Positions 35,805-43,696 of a DNA stretch of 64,000 nt are shown in pieces. The notes beneath the pieces are model-generated. The model worked only from the letters and a program-made list of their open reading frames with translations, was not told the DNA's origin and ran no database searches. This DNA comes from Sphingobium sp. V4. Lineage in GTDB: Bacteria; Pseudomonadota; Alphaproteobacteria; Sphingomonadales; Sphingomonadaceae. A program made the translations under genes and the position numbers. Location of the stretch: contig NZ_CP081001.1 of assembly GCF_029590555.1 (NCBI RefSeq), positions 868,001 through 932,000 of the forward strand. The letters are read 5' to 3'. Position 1 is the stretch's first letter. The number at the start of each line of letters is the position of its first letter.

Positions 35805-36460
35805 GCCACCTCACGGATGACCCGACCGCCGCGGCGATTCTGGGCGCGGTGCCGTGCTATCCAGTCCCGCCGATCGGCAACTCGCCCGCCATCGATGCGC
35901 TGCGCGCTGCGAAGGCGGGTCATGGCTTCATCATCGGGCAGGATGGCGTGATGCTGATCCTGCGGCGCTCCTGGCTGGAGCTGGACGTGTCCGTGTCGTC
36001 GCCGATCGCCGCGCACCTTCCCTATGGCAGCGTCGGGCCTGAGAAGGCGAACCTCCGGTGTGGGCTGATCCCCGGCGGATTGCTGCGGCGGGTGCTGGAG
36101 CATTTCGAGGAGGCGCTGCCCAACGAGGCGGCGGCATTCGTGATCTGGGACGAGGCGACCGGCGCGTTCGAGCTGGACTTCCCGACCATCGACGAAGCGA
36201 CGCCATCGCGGCTGGTCTACCGCACGCCGGCGCTGGCGGCCGGATCGCACGTAATCTGCGACATCCATAGCCACGGTCGCAGCGGCGCGTTCTTCAGCCC
36301 GACCGACAACGCGGACGACGCCCACGCGACGAAGATATCGATGGTTTTTGGTCGCATCGACGATCCGGGCGGCGCCGTGAGGGCCTCCCGCCTGTGTGCC
36401 GGGGGCATGTTCCTGCCGATGCCGCGCAGCCCTTTCTCTGGAGATCAATATGCAGAGTGA
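35801..36460 (+). CDS. PRTRC system protein A, JAMM/MPN isopeptidase
   Basis: 219 residues. A complete JAMM zinc motif is visible: DIHSHGRSGAFFSPTD, that is His156-x-His158-x7-Ser166-x2-Asp169, with the upstream catalytic glutamate probably Glu109 in LPNEAAAFVIW. JAMM enzymes cleave isopeptide or peptide bonds after ubiquitin-like modifiers. Its place between the E2-like and E1-like genes suggests that it matures or removes protein C. It overlaps the ThiF gene by 11 bases. Confidence 0.92.
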   Translation: MSHLTDDPTAAAILGAVPCYPVPPIGNSPAIDALRAAKAGHGFIIGQDGVMLILRRSWLELDVSVSSPIAAHLPYGSVGPEKANLRCGLIPGGLLRRVLEHFEEALPNEAAAFVIWDEATGAFELDFPTIDEATPSRLVYRTPALAAGSHVICDIHSHGRSGAFFSPTDNADDAHATKISMVFGRIDDPGGAVRASRLCAGGMFLPMPRSPFSGDQYAE

Positions 36461-37235
36461 AGCACACCGGCACTATCTGCGTGCCTCCTACGACAACAAG
36501 GTGATCAAGATCCTGCTGGTCGGGTGCGGCGGCAACGGTGCGCAGATGCTGATGGGGCTGGCGTCTCTCGACACCGCGCTTCGGGCGATATCGTCGCGAT
36601 CCCTGCATGTCACCGTTGTCGACGATGACACGGTGAGCGAGGCGAACCTCGGGCGCCAGCCGTTCTACCGCTGCGACCTCGGCAATTCCAAGGCTCGGAC
36701 GCTGACGGAGCGGATCAACTTGGCGCACGGCCTCACGTGGAAGGCGGTCCACGGTCGCGCGCCGGGCGATGTCGAGGTTGCGGCGATGGATATCGTTATT
36801 TCCTGTGTCGATACGGCCTCCGCGCGCCGGGCGATCGGCGCCGCCATCGACGCTTGCGAGCGGGAATTCGACAACCTCAAGCCGCCGGCATATTGGCTCG
36901 ACCTCGGCAACCGCGCGACCGACGGGCAGTTCATCCTCGGGTGTCCGAAGGGGGCGGGCGACCAGCCGGGGCACCTGCCGACCGTGCTGGAATATTTCCC
37001 GGAGCTGGCGGACGATTCCGTTGCAGATGACGATGCGCCCAGCTGCTCGGTCGCCGAGGCGCTCGATCGACAATCACTATTCGTGAACCGCGTCGTCGCC
37101 AGTCACGCGCTGGCGCTGCTGTTCGATCTGCTCGGCCGCGGCTCGATCGGCCACGCCGGCGCCTTCATAAATCTGGCGAGCGGGCAGGCGTTGCCGATCC
37201 CGTTGCCAGCCGTGCCGGCCGAGGTGGCAGCATGA
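36450..37235 (+). CDS. PRTRC system ThiF-family E1-like protein
   Basis: 261 residues. The adenylation domain has the ATP loop VGCGGNG (24-30), acidic residues in VVDDDTVSEANLGRQ (56-70) including the NLGRQ box, the DLGNSKA lysine (Lys81) and ISCVDT (118-122). A later cysteine in APSCSVAEAL (Cys199), followed by LFVNRVVASHALALLFDLL, aligns with the catalytic-cysteine half of E1 proteins. It should activate the C-terminus of a small beta-grasp protein; protein C is the nearby candidate. Confidence 0.92.
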   Translation: MQSEAHRHYLRASYDNKVIKILLVGCGGNGAQMLMGLASLDTALRAISSRSLHVTVVDDDTVSEANLGRQPFYRCDLGNSKARTLTERINLAHGLTWKAVHGRAPGDVEVAAMDIVISCVDTASARRAIGAAIDACEREFDNLKPPAYWLDLGNRATDGQFILGCPKGAGDQPGHLPTVLEYFPELADDSVADDDAPSCSVAEALDRQSLFVNRVVASHALALLFDLLGRGSIGHAGAFINLASGQALPIPLPAVPAEVAA

Positions 37236-37423
37236 AGCGACGCCGCCGGCCGGCGCGTCCACCAACCGCCCCATGGACGCCCGAGGAAGACGCGAAGCTG
37301 CGCGAGGTCAACGATATCGGCCTGCGCGTGGAATATTGGCAACTGGCACTGCCCGAGCGGCGGGAGAGCGAGATGCTCAACCGCCGCTACGAGCTGGGCC
37401 TAAAACCCCCGAGGTTCCTATGA
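37232..37423 (+). CDS. Small Myb/SANT-like helix-turn-helix protein, 63 residues
   Basis: ATGA overlap with the ThiF stop. A basic start (KRRRRPARPP) is followed by APWTPEEDAKLREVNDIGLR, then EYWQLALPERRESEMLNRRY, the tryptophan/acidic three-helix pattern of Myb/SANT or homeodomain-like folds. Probably binds DNA or a protein tail. Its stop overlaps the nuclease start, so it belongs to the same operon. Confidence 0.72.
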   Translation: MKRRRRPARPPTAPWTPEEDAKLREVNDIGLRVEYWQLALPERRESEMLNRRYELGLKPPRFL

Positions 37424-37770
37424 CAGCCGCTGAGCTTGTCCATCATCTGCGCCGGCAGCGATATCGCGTCGGGCAAGAAATCTGGCTCCAGGACGATATC
37501 GAGGCTTCTTTGCGCTTTCTGCAAATGGCCTTCGAGCGCGAGGCCCGCATGACGGCCCGCGATCGGATCGACTTCCTCGTCGCCGGCGGGATCGGAATCG
37601 AGGCGAAGACGCGCTGTCCGCCGCGCCAGATATTCCGCCAGCTGGAGCGCTACGCCGAGCAGGACGCGATCACCTCGCTCATTCTCATCACCGGCACGGC
37701 CATGGGCCTGCCTGACGCGGTCAACGGCAAGCCGCTGTTTCTCGTTTCCACCGGGAGGGCATCACTGTGA
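37420..37770 (+). CDS. Small PD-(D/E)XK nuclease-like protein
   Basis: 116 residues. The core RIDFLVAGGIGIEAKTR holds Asp51 and the Glu61-x-Lys63 pair, a glutamate earlier in the chain (Glu20, in GQEIWL) fits the first helix, and RQLERYAEQ supplies the typical helix after the active site. The small size recalls VRR-NUC or Holliday-junction-type enzymes. It overlaps the helicase start by four bases (GTGA), so the two are likely partners. Confidence 0.8.
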   Translation: MTAAELVHHLRRQRYRVGQEIWLQDDIEASLRFLQMAFEREARMTARDRIDFLVAGGIGIEAKTRCPPRQIFRQLERYAEQDAITSLILITGTAMGLPDAVNGKPLFLVSTGRASL

Positions 37771-39413
37771 AATCCTATGGCCAGCTGGAGCTGGACCGGG
37801 TCGCGCGCCGCTGGCGTATCACCCAGCTCGCGCCGCACGTCGCGATCGCGTTCAAGCGCATGTTCCCCCGAGTGCCCGTCACATCGACCGAGATCGGCAT
37901 GAGCGACACCGACGAGGTGCGCGCGGATCTGCACTGGTTCATGTCGCGGTACCCGCTTGACCATGACGAATGGGACGAGCTCGACGCCGCGGTCGATCGG
38001 CTGGCGTATCGCGCGGCCGAGCGAGAGCGCATCCTGTTGCCGACATGGAAGCCGGGCGAGCTGCTGGGCTTCAAGGAAGGGAAGGCCGCCTATCTCTATC
38101 AGACGCAGGCCGCGAAGATCGCGGTCGCCAATGGCGGCATGCTGCTGGGTGACGACGTCGGCCTCGGCAAGACGATCAGCGCGATCGCGGCGCTGCTGTT
38201 CGGTGCGCCTATGCCGGCGGCGATCGTCGTCCAGCCGCACCTGGCGGGGCAGTGGAAGAAGCGGATCGAGGAATTCTCCTCGCTGCGCGTCCACATCATC
38301 AAGGGCCGCACGCCTTACGACCTGCCCGAGGCGGACGTCTATATTTTCAAATATAGCAACGTCGCCGGCTGGGTGGACATCATCAAGGAGGGGCTGTTCC
38401 GCTCCGTCGTCTATGATGAGGTCCAGGAGCTGCGCCACGGCCACGGCACATCGAAGGGCGCTGCCGCCGGCGTGCTGAGCAACCGTGCCGAGTTCCGCAT
38501 GGGGCTGACTGCGACGCCGGTTTATAACTATGGCGACGAGATGCACGCCGTCATGGAGTTCGTGAAACCTGACTTGCTGGGGGACTGGAGCGAGTTCATC
38601 CGCGAGTGGTGCAGTTCCGGCCGCATCGTCTCCAATCCCGACGGCCTTGGCTCCTATCTGCGCGACACCGGTTATTTCCTGCGCCGCACGGAAGATGACC
38701 CGACCGTCGACGCCTCGATGCCACCGCCGAACATCCTGGAATGGGAGATCGACCACGACCTGGCCGCGGTCGAGGGCGAACAGGAGATCGCCCGCCAGCT
38801 CGCCCAGACGGTGTTACGCGGCAGCTTTGCCGAGGCCGGCCGCGCCGCGCGCGAGCTCGACATGAAGATGCGCCAGCTGACAGGCATAGCGAAGGCGAGG
38901 GCGGTTGCCGCCTATGTGTCCCTACTGCTGAAGGACAGCCCGCGCGTGCTGCTCGCTGGCTGGCATCGCGAGGTCTATGACATCTGGCGCGAGGCGCTCA
39001 CCCCGTACAACCCGGTGCTCTATACCGGGTCCGAGAGTGCCGCCGGCAAGCAGCGCAGCGTGGATGCATTCTGCGGCGGCGATTCCCGCGTCATGATGAT
39101 GTCGCTTCGATCAGGGGCCGGTCTCGACGGGCTGCAATATCATTGCAATGACGCCGTCGTCGGCGAGCTCGATTGGTCGCCGCAGGTCCATTACCAATTT
39201 TTCGGCCGCCTGCGCCGACCCGGGCAGGAAAAGCAGGTCAACGCTCACTATCTCCACACCAACTGGGGCAGCGACCCGGTGCTGCTGGAAATGCTCGGCA
39301 TTAAGGCGGACCAGTCGCGAGGGATCAACGATCCGGGGGTCGCGCCCAAACCGCGCATGACGGACGAGAGCAGGTTGAAGATCCTGGCTCAACATGTGCT
39401 GGCGGCAACCTAG
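37767..39413 (+). CDS. SNF2-like DEAD/DEAH-box helicase
   Basis: 548 residues, GTG start. Walker A is GDDVGLGKT (128-136), motif II VVYDEVQELR (DEVQ 217-220), motif III LTATP (247-251) and motif VI QFFGRLRRPGQEKQ, which has the SNF2-type arginine pattern. The order nuclease-helicase after a PRTRC cassette suggests DNA processing. It could serve phage replication, recombination or defence. Last gene of the rightward operon; it ends three bases before the convergent lysis genes. Confidence 0.88.
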   Translation: MKSYGQLELDRVARRWRITQLAPHVAIAFKRMFPRVPVTSTEIGMSDTDEVRADLHWFMSRYPLDHDEWDELDAAVDRLAYRAAERERILLPTWKPGELLGFKEGKAAYLYQTQAAKIAVANGGMLLGDDVGLGKTISAIAALLFGAPMPAAIVVQPHLAGQWKKRIEEFSSLRVHIIKGRTPYDLPEADVYIFKYSNVAGWVDIIKEGLFRSVVYDEVQELRHGHGTSKGAAAGVLSNRAEFRMGLTATPVYNYGDEMHAVMEFVKPDLLGDWSEFIREWCSSGRIVSNPDGLGSYLRDTGYFLRRTEDDPTVDASMPPPNILEWEIDHDLAAVEGEQEIARQLAQTVLRGSFAEAGRAARELDMKMRQLTGIAKARAVAAYVSLLLKDSPRVLLAGWHREVYDIWREALTPYNPVLYTGSESAAGKQRSVDAFCGGDSRVMMMSLRSGAGLDGLQYHCNDAVVGELDWSPQVHYQFFGRLRRPGQEKQVNAHYLHTNWGSDPVLLEMLGIKADQSRGINDPGVAPKPRMTDESRLKILAQHVLAAT

Positions 39414-39416
39414 CCG

Positions 39417-39929
39417 CTACCTGCCATCAGGGGCTTTCGTCAGGGCGTTGTAGCTGGCTTCACAGGCGCGCCCGGCGATGCTGGCTTCATCAGCGTATCG
39501 AGCAATTCCTTCCGCACTTTCGTCAAGCCGCTGCTGCACGTAGGCGAGCAGATCGGCGGACGCTGCGGCTGCTTCGCCGCTTGCGGGAGTTCGGGCACCA
39601 CTGGCGGCGAGGGACAGGGTAAGGTTGCGGACCTGTTGACGCAGCCGTTCACCGCTAAGGGCAGCAGCATCAGCAGCGTCGCGCGCCGCATCACGTTCCT
39701 GGACGGCATTTTCGGCGATCTCCTTTTGTGTGATCAGGCGGCGCGCGCTTTCGTCGTCATTCGCCTTCTGCTGGGCCGCGCGGGCCGCAGCTTCCTTGCC
39801 CTGCTCCTTTTCCCAGCGGCCGCGCTCGGTGGACACGCCGTGCGAATAGGCCGCCCATATCGCGACGGCGGCGATCGCCAACGCGGCCGCCCACAGATAG
39901 GGCCGGATCGGATCGAGGAGCCGGCTCAT
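39417..39929 (-). CDS. Rz-like inner-membrane spanin
   Basis: 170 residues from ATG 39929. One N-terminal helix (LWAAALAIAAVAIWAAYSHG) and a long charged coiled coil (ERGRWEKEQGKEAAARAAQQ onward) match Rz i-spanins, which link the inner membrane to the lipoprotein Rz1 in the last step of lysis. The Rz1-like frame is embedded inside it (39440-39691). ATGA-coupled to the small 28-residue gene upstream. Last gene of the leftward operon. Confidence 0.82.
   Translation of the reverse strand: MSRLLDPIRPYLWAAALAIAAVAIWAAYSHGVSTERGRWEKEQGKEAAARAAQQKANDDESARRLITQKEIAENAVQERDAARDAADAAALSGERLRQQVRNLTLSLAASGARTPASGEAAAASADLLAYVQQRLDESAEGIARYADEASIAGRACEASYNALTKAPDGR
39440..39691 (-). CDS. Rz1-like outer-membrane spanin lipoprotein nested in Rz
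   Basis: 83 residues in another frame inside the Rz gene. The signal MRRATLLMLLPLAVNGC has a lipobox (AVNGC, Cys17), followed by a proline-rich region (PCPSPPVVPELP), exactly the Rz1 design. No other reading explains a lipobox and a proline-rich tail together at this place. The start is ATG 39691. Confidence 0.82.
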   Translation of the reverse strand: MRRATLLMLLPLAVNGCVNRSATLPCPSPPVVPELPQAAKQPQRPPICSPTCSSGLTKVRKELLDTLMKPASPGAPVKPATTP

Positions 39930-40012
39930 GACGCGATCCAGTGAATGGCACCGACAATCAGCGCCAGCCACAGCGCGGCCGAAACCGGAATGCCGACCAG
40001 GAGGCCCTTCAT
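39926..40012 (-). CDS. Tiny membrane peptide, 28 residues
   Basis: ATG 40012 overlaps the stop of the 89-residue gene, and its own stop overlaps the Rz start (ATGA at both ends). The whole chain is one helix: GLLVGIPVSAALWLALIVGA. Coupled translation on both sides argues that it is made. It could be a pinholin or a regulator of the neighbouring holin. Confidence 0.55.
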   Translation of the reverse strand: MKGLLVGIPVSAALWLALIVGAIHWIAS

Positions 40013-40278
40013 GATTGCACCCCCTGCGCCGGGGGATCAGCCGGCGGGGCGTTGGCCAGGCTCTGCCCCATCCGGTCGACGCTGCGCTGTGTCCAGCGAC
40101 CCTGCACGGCCTCGATGATGCGCTGAAGCACCAGCAGGAAGGCCGCGACATCGAACCCTGTGCCGACCAGGTCGCGTTCGATCGCGCGCCAGAGCAGCAG
40201 CACGACGCCCACGGCGATGGCCGCCAGCAACGCGATCTCGCTGCCATGGTCGGTCAGGCGGATGGTGGGCAGCTTCAT
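40009..40278 (-). CDS. Holin-like small membrane protein, 89 residues
   Basis: From ATG 40278. Hydrophobic segment EIALLAAIAVGVVLLLW (about 14-30) and a second, more amphipathic one (FDVAAFLLVLQRIIEAV), then a polar C-terminus. It sits between endolysin and spanins, the usual place of a holin; the family is not recognised. ATGA overlaps on both sides. Confidence 0.6.
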   Translation of the reverse strand: MKLPTIRLTDHGSEIALLAAIAVGVVLLLWRAIERDLVGTGFDVAAFLLVLQRIIEAVQGRWTQRSVDRMGQSLANAPPADPPAQGVQS

Positions 40279-40820
40279 GCCGCGATCCTCGCCAGCCAGC
40301 CGAACAGGAACGCCTCGTTCGCGCTGCGCCCTTCGCACAGCGATAGATAGCGCTCGCCTTGGAGGGCATTGAGCAGGGCGAGCAGCCGGCGCTCGCCTTC
40401 TGCGCCGCGCTTCTTCAGGAAGGCGGTCAGCGCGTCGCGTGTCTTCTGTCCGGCCGCGCCGTCGACCAGCAGGTCGGCATAGTCCTTGCCCTGATTGTTG
40501 AGGCCATTGAGCGCGCGCTGCAAGAACTGCGCCGCCACCTTCGGCCCCATGTTGACGCCGGTGTCGACCAGCTCCGCGCCGATCGCGGGCGAGATGGCAG
40601 CGATCTTGTCGAAGCCGGGTGCCACGACATATTGCTTGTTATAGACCCCGAATGCGAAATCGCGGGTCATGGCCTTCATCGGGCCGGTATAGCCATTGGC
40701 GCGCGCCGTCGCGATCGTCAGGCCGAAATTGGTTTCGCCGCCACGGTCGCGCGGATCGTTCACATGGCCGCCCTCTTTTGCCAGCACCTCTTCGATGATT
40801 CCGTTGATGGTCGCCATCAT
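40275..40820 (-). CDS. Endolysin, GH108 N-acetylmuramidase
   Basis: 181 residues. EGGHVNDPRDRGGETNFGLT (16-35) is the GH108 signature with Glu16 catalytic, and the C-terminal half (VAAQFLQRALNGLNNQG, then DGAAGQKTRDAL) is the PG_binding_3 domain that accompanies it. It cleaves host peptidoglycan at lysis. There is no signal peptide, so release needs a holin. It could start at either of two adjacent ATGs; the first (40820) overlaps the upstream stop. Confidence 0.93.
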   Translation of the reverse strand: MMATINGIIEEVLAKEGGHVNDPRDRGGETNFGLTIATARANGYTGPMKAMTRDFAFGVYNKQYVVAPGFDKIAAISPAIGAELVDTGVNMGPKVAAQFLQRALNGLNNQGKDYADLLVDGAAGQKTRDALTAFLKKRGAEGERRLLALLNALQGERYLSLCEGRSANEAFLFGWLARIAA

Positions 40821-41239
40821 TCACCTCCCGTAGCGGCAATCTCGGCCGCATGAATCGCCGCGGCCTCGGCCGCCTCCGCCTGCAACTGCGCCTCCCGCAT
40901 CGTGCGGACCTTGCCCACGACCTCGACCGTCTTCTCCGGCGCGGTTTCGAGGATCATCAGCACCGCGTCGAGGCACTGGTTGAGGTTGCGGATCTTGTGC
41001 CGATCAAGCGACCGCTCGGCCGCATGCAGCTTGTCCTTCTGTTCCAGCGAGCGTTCGAGCTTCTCGACCCGCGCCATCAGCCCCTCGCGCAACTTCTCTT
41101 CCGCATCGCTGGTTTGCTTCTTCCATGGGCCGACTTGCCTGATGATGACCCCCAGCAATGCGAGGAACGACGCCCACGCGCCGGCCGCCGTCCAGCCGAA
41201 GCCGTGCGCCGTGACTGCTATGGGCGCCGGGTCGGTCAT
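40817..41239 (-). CDS. Phage membrane-anchored coiled-coil protein, 140 residues
   Basis: One helix (AAGAWASFLALLGVII) followed by a long charged helical region (EEKLREGLMARVEKLERSLE) and a glutamate/alanine-rich end. It lies just upstream of the endolysin, a place often held by holins or their antagonists. No family identified. Confidence 0.65.
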   Translation of the reverse strand: MTDPAPIAVTAHGFGWTAAGAWASFLALLGVIIRQVGPWKKQTSDAEEKLREGLMARVEKLERSLEQKDKLHAAERSLDRHKIRNLNQCLDAVLMILETAPEKTVEVVGKVRTMREAQLQAEAAEAAAIHAAEIAATGGE

Positions 41240-41412
41240 TCGCTGGCGCCGACGCCCGGATCCCGGAACTTGGCTGGCGCCGTATCGACCGGGGTTGCCG
41301 CCGTCAGGATGTGTACGCGATAGTCGCGCACGACATCGCGGAGCATGCTCTCAATCAGAAAATCGCCGGCTTCGTGAGCTTCATCGGCAAGGGTTTCGAC
41401 TTTCTCGATCAT
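41236..41412 (-). CDS. Small phage protein, 58 residues
   Basis: ATG 41412, stop overlapping the next gene's ATG. An amphipathic helix (KVETLADEAHEAGDFLIESM) is followed by RDYRVHILTAATPVD. Placed between tail spike and lysis genes. Function unknown. Confidence 0.6.
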   Translation of the reverse strand: MIEKVETLADEAHEAGDFLIESMLRDVVRDYRVHILTAATPVDTAPAKFRDPGVGASE

Positions 41413-41415
41413 GAT

Positions 41416-43317
41416 CTACCTTTCGATGTTGGCTTCAAGGCGCACGCCCAGGGACGCACCCGGCGCCGTGTCGCACGCCACGGTGACGTTCACCGCGTCC
41501 GCCGCCGTCACATAGATCTGACCCGGAGACGTCGGCGGCTTGTTGATGAGGTGCACATTGAAGTCGCGGGTATCGGGGGTGTAGGATAGCCCGTGACCAC
41601 CCGACACAGTGAGCGCGGCAGCGCCGATCGTAAGGTCGAGCTTCTTGCGCAATACCATTCCTGCATGCTGCCGGCCGTAGCGCAGGCCCGACATGACGGA
41701 CGAGGGGAGCGGAGAATTGGTGAAGTCGCAAAAATCTACGCGTCCCGACACTCCGGTTCCTTCGGAGATCGACGTGCCGGTCGCGGTAAACCTTTCGTGC
41801 GCGATGGCGGCTTCGACATAGTTGAGATCGTATCCGACATAGCAACGATCATCGATCAGCCAGATGTTGCCACCAGCCTTCAAGCCGGTGAAAACGCCTG
41901 GAGCCGTACCATTCGCGTAAATCCCGGCTTGCTGGAAACCGACGATCGTATTGCGATGGATATGCAGATCTTTGATCGCGCCGACAGCATAGATCCCGCG
42001 GAGCGCACCGGCCTGCAGATATTGGCGACCGATCCAGTTGCCCTCGATTATCACATCCTTGACGCCGCTCATGACGCCGTCGACCACGATACCATTGCCG
42101 GTAATCACCTGGTCGAGGACATTGTCGCGGATCTTGATGTCGAGGCCACCCTTGATCTGGATCGCATAGGTGCCACCCGTCGCCGGGAACAGCTTGTTCC
42201 GATCGATGACGACGCCCTCCGGCTGATGAGTGGTGCCGTTTTCCAGTGAGACACCGTTGCCGCCCTGAGTGAAGACGCGGCTGATGACGGAATTTCGGAA
42301 GTCGTTGATCGAGCGGATCGCGACGCCATTGTTGATGAACAGGCCGCCAATGATGTCGATGGCGTTGCCGTTCTCATTCAGGATCGCGGTGGCAAAACCC
42401 GCCATATATGTGGGTGAGACGAGGGTTCGGACGGTGTCTTCCGTCTTGTTGATCACGATGCCGGCGGCCGCTAGATTGCCGGAGTTTACCCATTGCCCGC
42501 CAATGACGCCGGACAGGCCGCCCAGCAGCTTGAAGAGGGAAGGGGTTGCCGATTTTGGCTGAAGAACCGCGTCACCAGCATTGATGACGACGGTCCGCGG
42601 CACTTCCCGCTGGGTCAGTTCAAAAACAGCGTTGGGCGGAATGTTGACGACCCCGCCGCCGGCCTGCCCGACCGCCTTGCTTATCGCCCGGTCGACAGCG
42701 ATGTTGTCGCTGTTCGTGTTCAGCGCCGGCGCACGCTGTGCCCAGATCATCTGCTGCAGGTTAGCCGCGCCGCTGCCAGCGGCTGCGGGGGCATACTGAT
42801 CATAAGCGGTCAGTGCGAGGCCGAGATCGGGATCGGCAAGATCGCTGCGCAAGGCCGGGTCGTTGCCGGTGCCGGCTGAAAAACCCCAAGAGCCGTCCGG
42901 TTGGACAACAGGGAAACGATTTTCGGCGCCGCCACCAAGCGGGGTCTGCGGCGATCGCTCGACACGATCCTTAAGAAAAATATTCTGCGCAGCCAGCCGC
43001 TCGAACGACGGATTAAGCGTGCGCGGATTGAAGGCAGTTACTGATCCCAGGTCGATGCCCACACCGAAATTTGGCGCGGACGCGATCAGAAACTCGGGGA
43101 GCGCCACGGCTGTGGGGGCGCTGTCGAAGACAATGGATCCCCCGTCAGCGCCGACGGCAGGCAGGATTGAAAAGCTGAAACCAGTGATCTGAGCGCCCTG
43201 TCGGTCGACGATGATCACTTCGCTGGTCGACATCGTGCGAAAGGTGAATGGGAACGAGGTGGTAACCCCGTTCGGATAGAACGGGCCGTCGTAAGCATTG
43301 GTATTGGTGACACCCAT
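41416..43317 (-). CDS. Tail spike/tail fibre with beta-helix domain
   Basis: 633 residues. The first ~130 residues (YDGPFYPNGVTTSFPFTFRT, later LKDRVERSPQTPLGG) resemble the T7-type fibre N-terminus that docks on the tail. Residues about 195-480 have repeated short strands with asparagine turns (GGLFINNGVAIRSINDFRNS, KIRDNVLDQVITGNGIVVDG, IIEGNWIGR), a right-handed parallel beta-helix of the pectate-lyase type found in polysaccharide-degrading spikes. It probably binds or cuts the host surface glycan. No reverse transcriptase is in the window, so no diversity-generating system is visible for it. Confidence 0.85.
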   Translation of the reverse strand: MGVTNTNAYDGPFYPNGVTTSFPFTFRTMSTSEVIIVDRQGAQITGFSFSILPAVGADGGSIVFDSAPTAVALPEFLIASAPNFGVGIDLGSVTAFNPRTLNPSFERLAAQNIFLKDRVERSPQTPLGGGAENRFPVVQPDGSWGFSAGTGNDPALRSDLADPDLGLALTAYDQYAPAAAGSGAANLQQMIWAQRAPALNTNSDNIAVDRAISKAVGQAGGGVVNIPPNAVFELTQREVPRTVVINAGDAVLQPKSATPSLFKLLGGLSGVIGGQWVNSGNLAAAGIVINKTEDTVRTLVSPTYMAGFATAILNENGNAIDIIGGLFINNGVAIRSINDFRNSVISRVFTQGGNGVSLENGTTHQPEGVVIDRNKLFPATGGTYAIQIKGGLDIKIRDNVLDQVITGNGIVVDGVMSGVKDVIIEGNWIGRQYLQAGALRGIYAVGAIKDLHIHRNTIVGFQQAGIYANGTAPGVFTGLKAGGNIWLIDDRCYVGYDLNYVEAAIAHERFTATGTSISEGTGVSGRVDFCDFTNSPLPSSVMSGLRYGRQHAGMVLRKKLDLTIGAAALTVSGGHGLSYTPDTRDFNVHLINKPPTSPGQIYVTAADAVNVTVACDTAPGASLGVRLEANIER

Positions 43318-43420
43318 TCAATCGGTCCCGCGTTGAGGCGGGTACCCAACTAGCCCATGCGCGCGCGGGCTTGCATAGATGATGGGCGCTTTCTACCAGT
43401 GTGGCAAGGGAGTTTCACCG

Positions 43421-43696
43421 ATGACAGATAGTGCGCCTGTAAATCGCTCGATGCCCAAGGATCTCGGCATTTTGTTCCTGACAGCATGGATTGCCGGCGT
43501 GGCAGCGATGCTCGGCCGCGGCTTGATCGCCCCCGTGCAGGGGCTAGGCTTTGGATTGCCGCTATTTGCACTGGGCGCCGTCATCATCTTCGCAAAGCGG
43601 AGATCGGACGAACGGCTCAAAAGCGCCCTGTTGACCGTAATAATTCTTGGTTTGCTCGCTGGTTACGGCATGTATTACGGCGCTACTCGGACTTAG
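43421..43696 (+). CDS. Small three-helix membrane protein, moron candidate
   Basis: 91 residues from ATG 43421 with aagggag upstream. Three hydrophobic segments: about 11-27 (LGILFLTAWIAGVAAML), 38-52 and 66-83 (LLTVIILGLLAGYG). It is the only plus-strand gene in the minus-strand late module, and its end overlaps the 2006-residue gene by 14 bases. Such isolated reversed genes are often expressed in the lysogen and alter the host, for example by superinfection exclusion. Confidence 0.72.
   Translation: MTDSAPVNRSMPKDLGILFLTAWIAGVAAMLGRGLIAPVQGLGFGLPLFALGAVIIFAKRRSDERLKSALLTVIILGLLAGYGMYYGATRT

Noticed and set aside
30406-39413. Integrated plasmid rather than phage cargo, because of ParB and PRTRC genes
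   Set aside because: There is no ParA, replication initiator or transfer gene, and the region lies between the att remnant and phage late genes. A phage-plasmid lifestyle cannot be excluded.
41416-43317. Diversity-generating retroelement target, because BPP-1-type phages can carry one
   Set aside because: No reverse transcriptase, template repeat or variable repeat was seen in the window. The spike ends in ordinary sequence. It could only be revived if such genes lie right of 64000.
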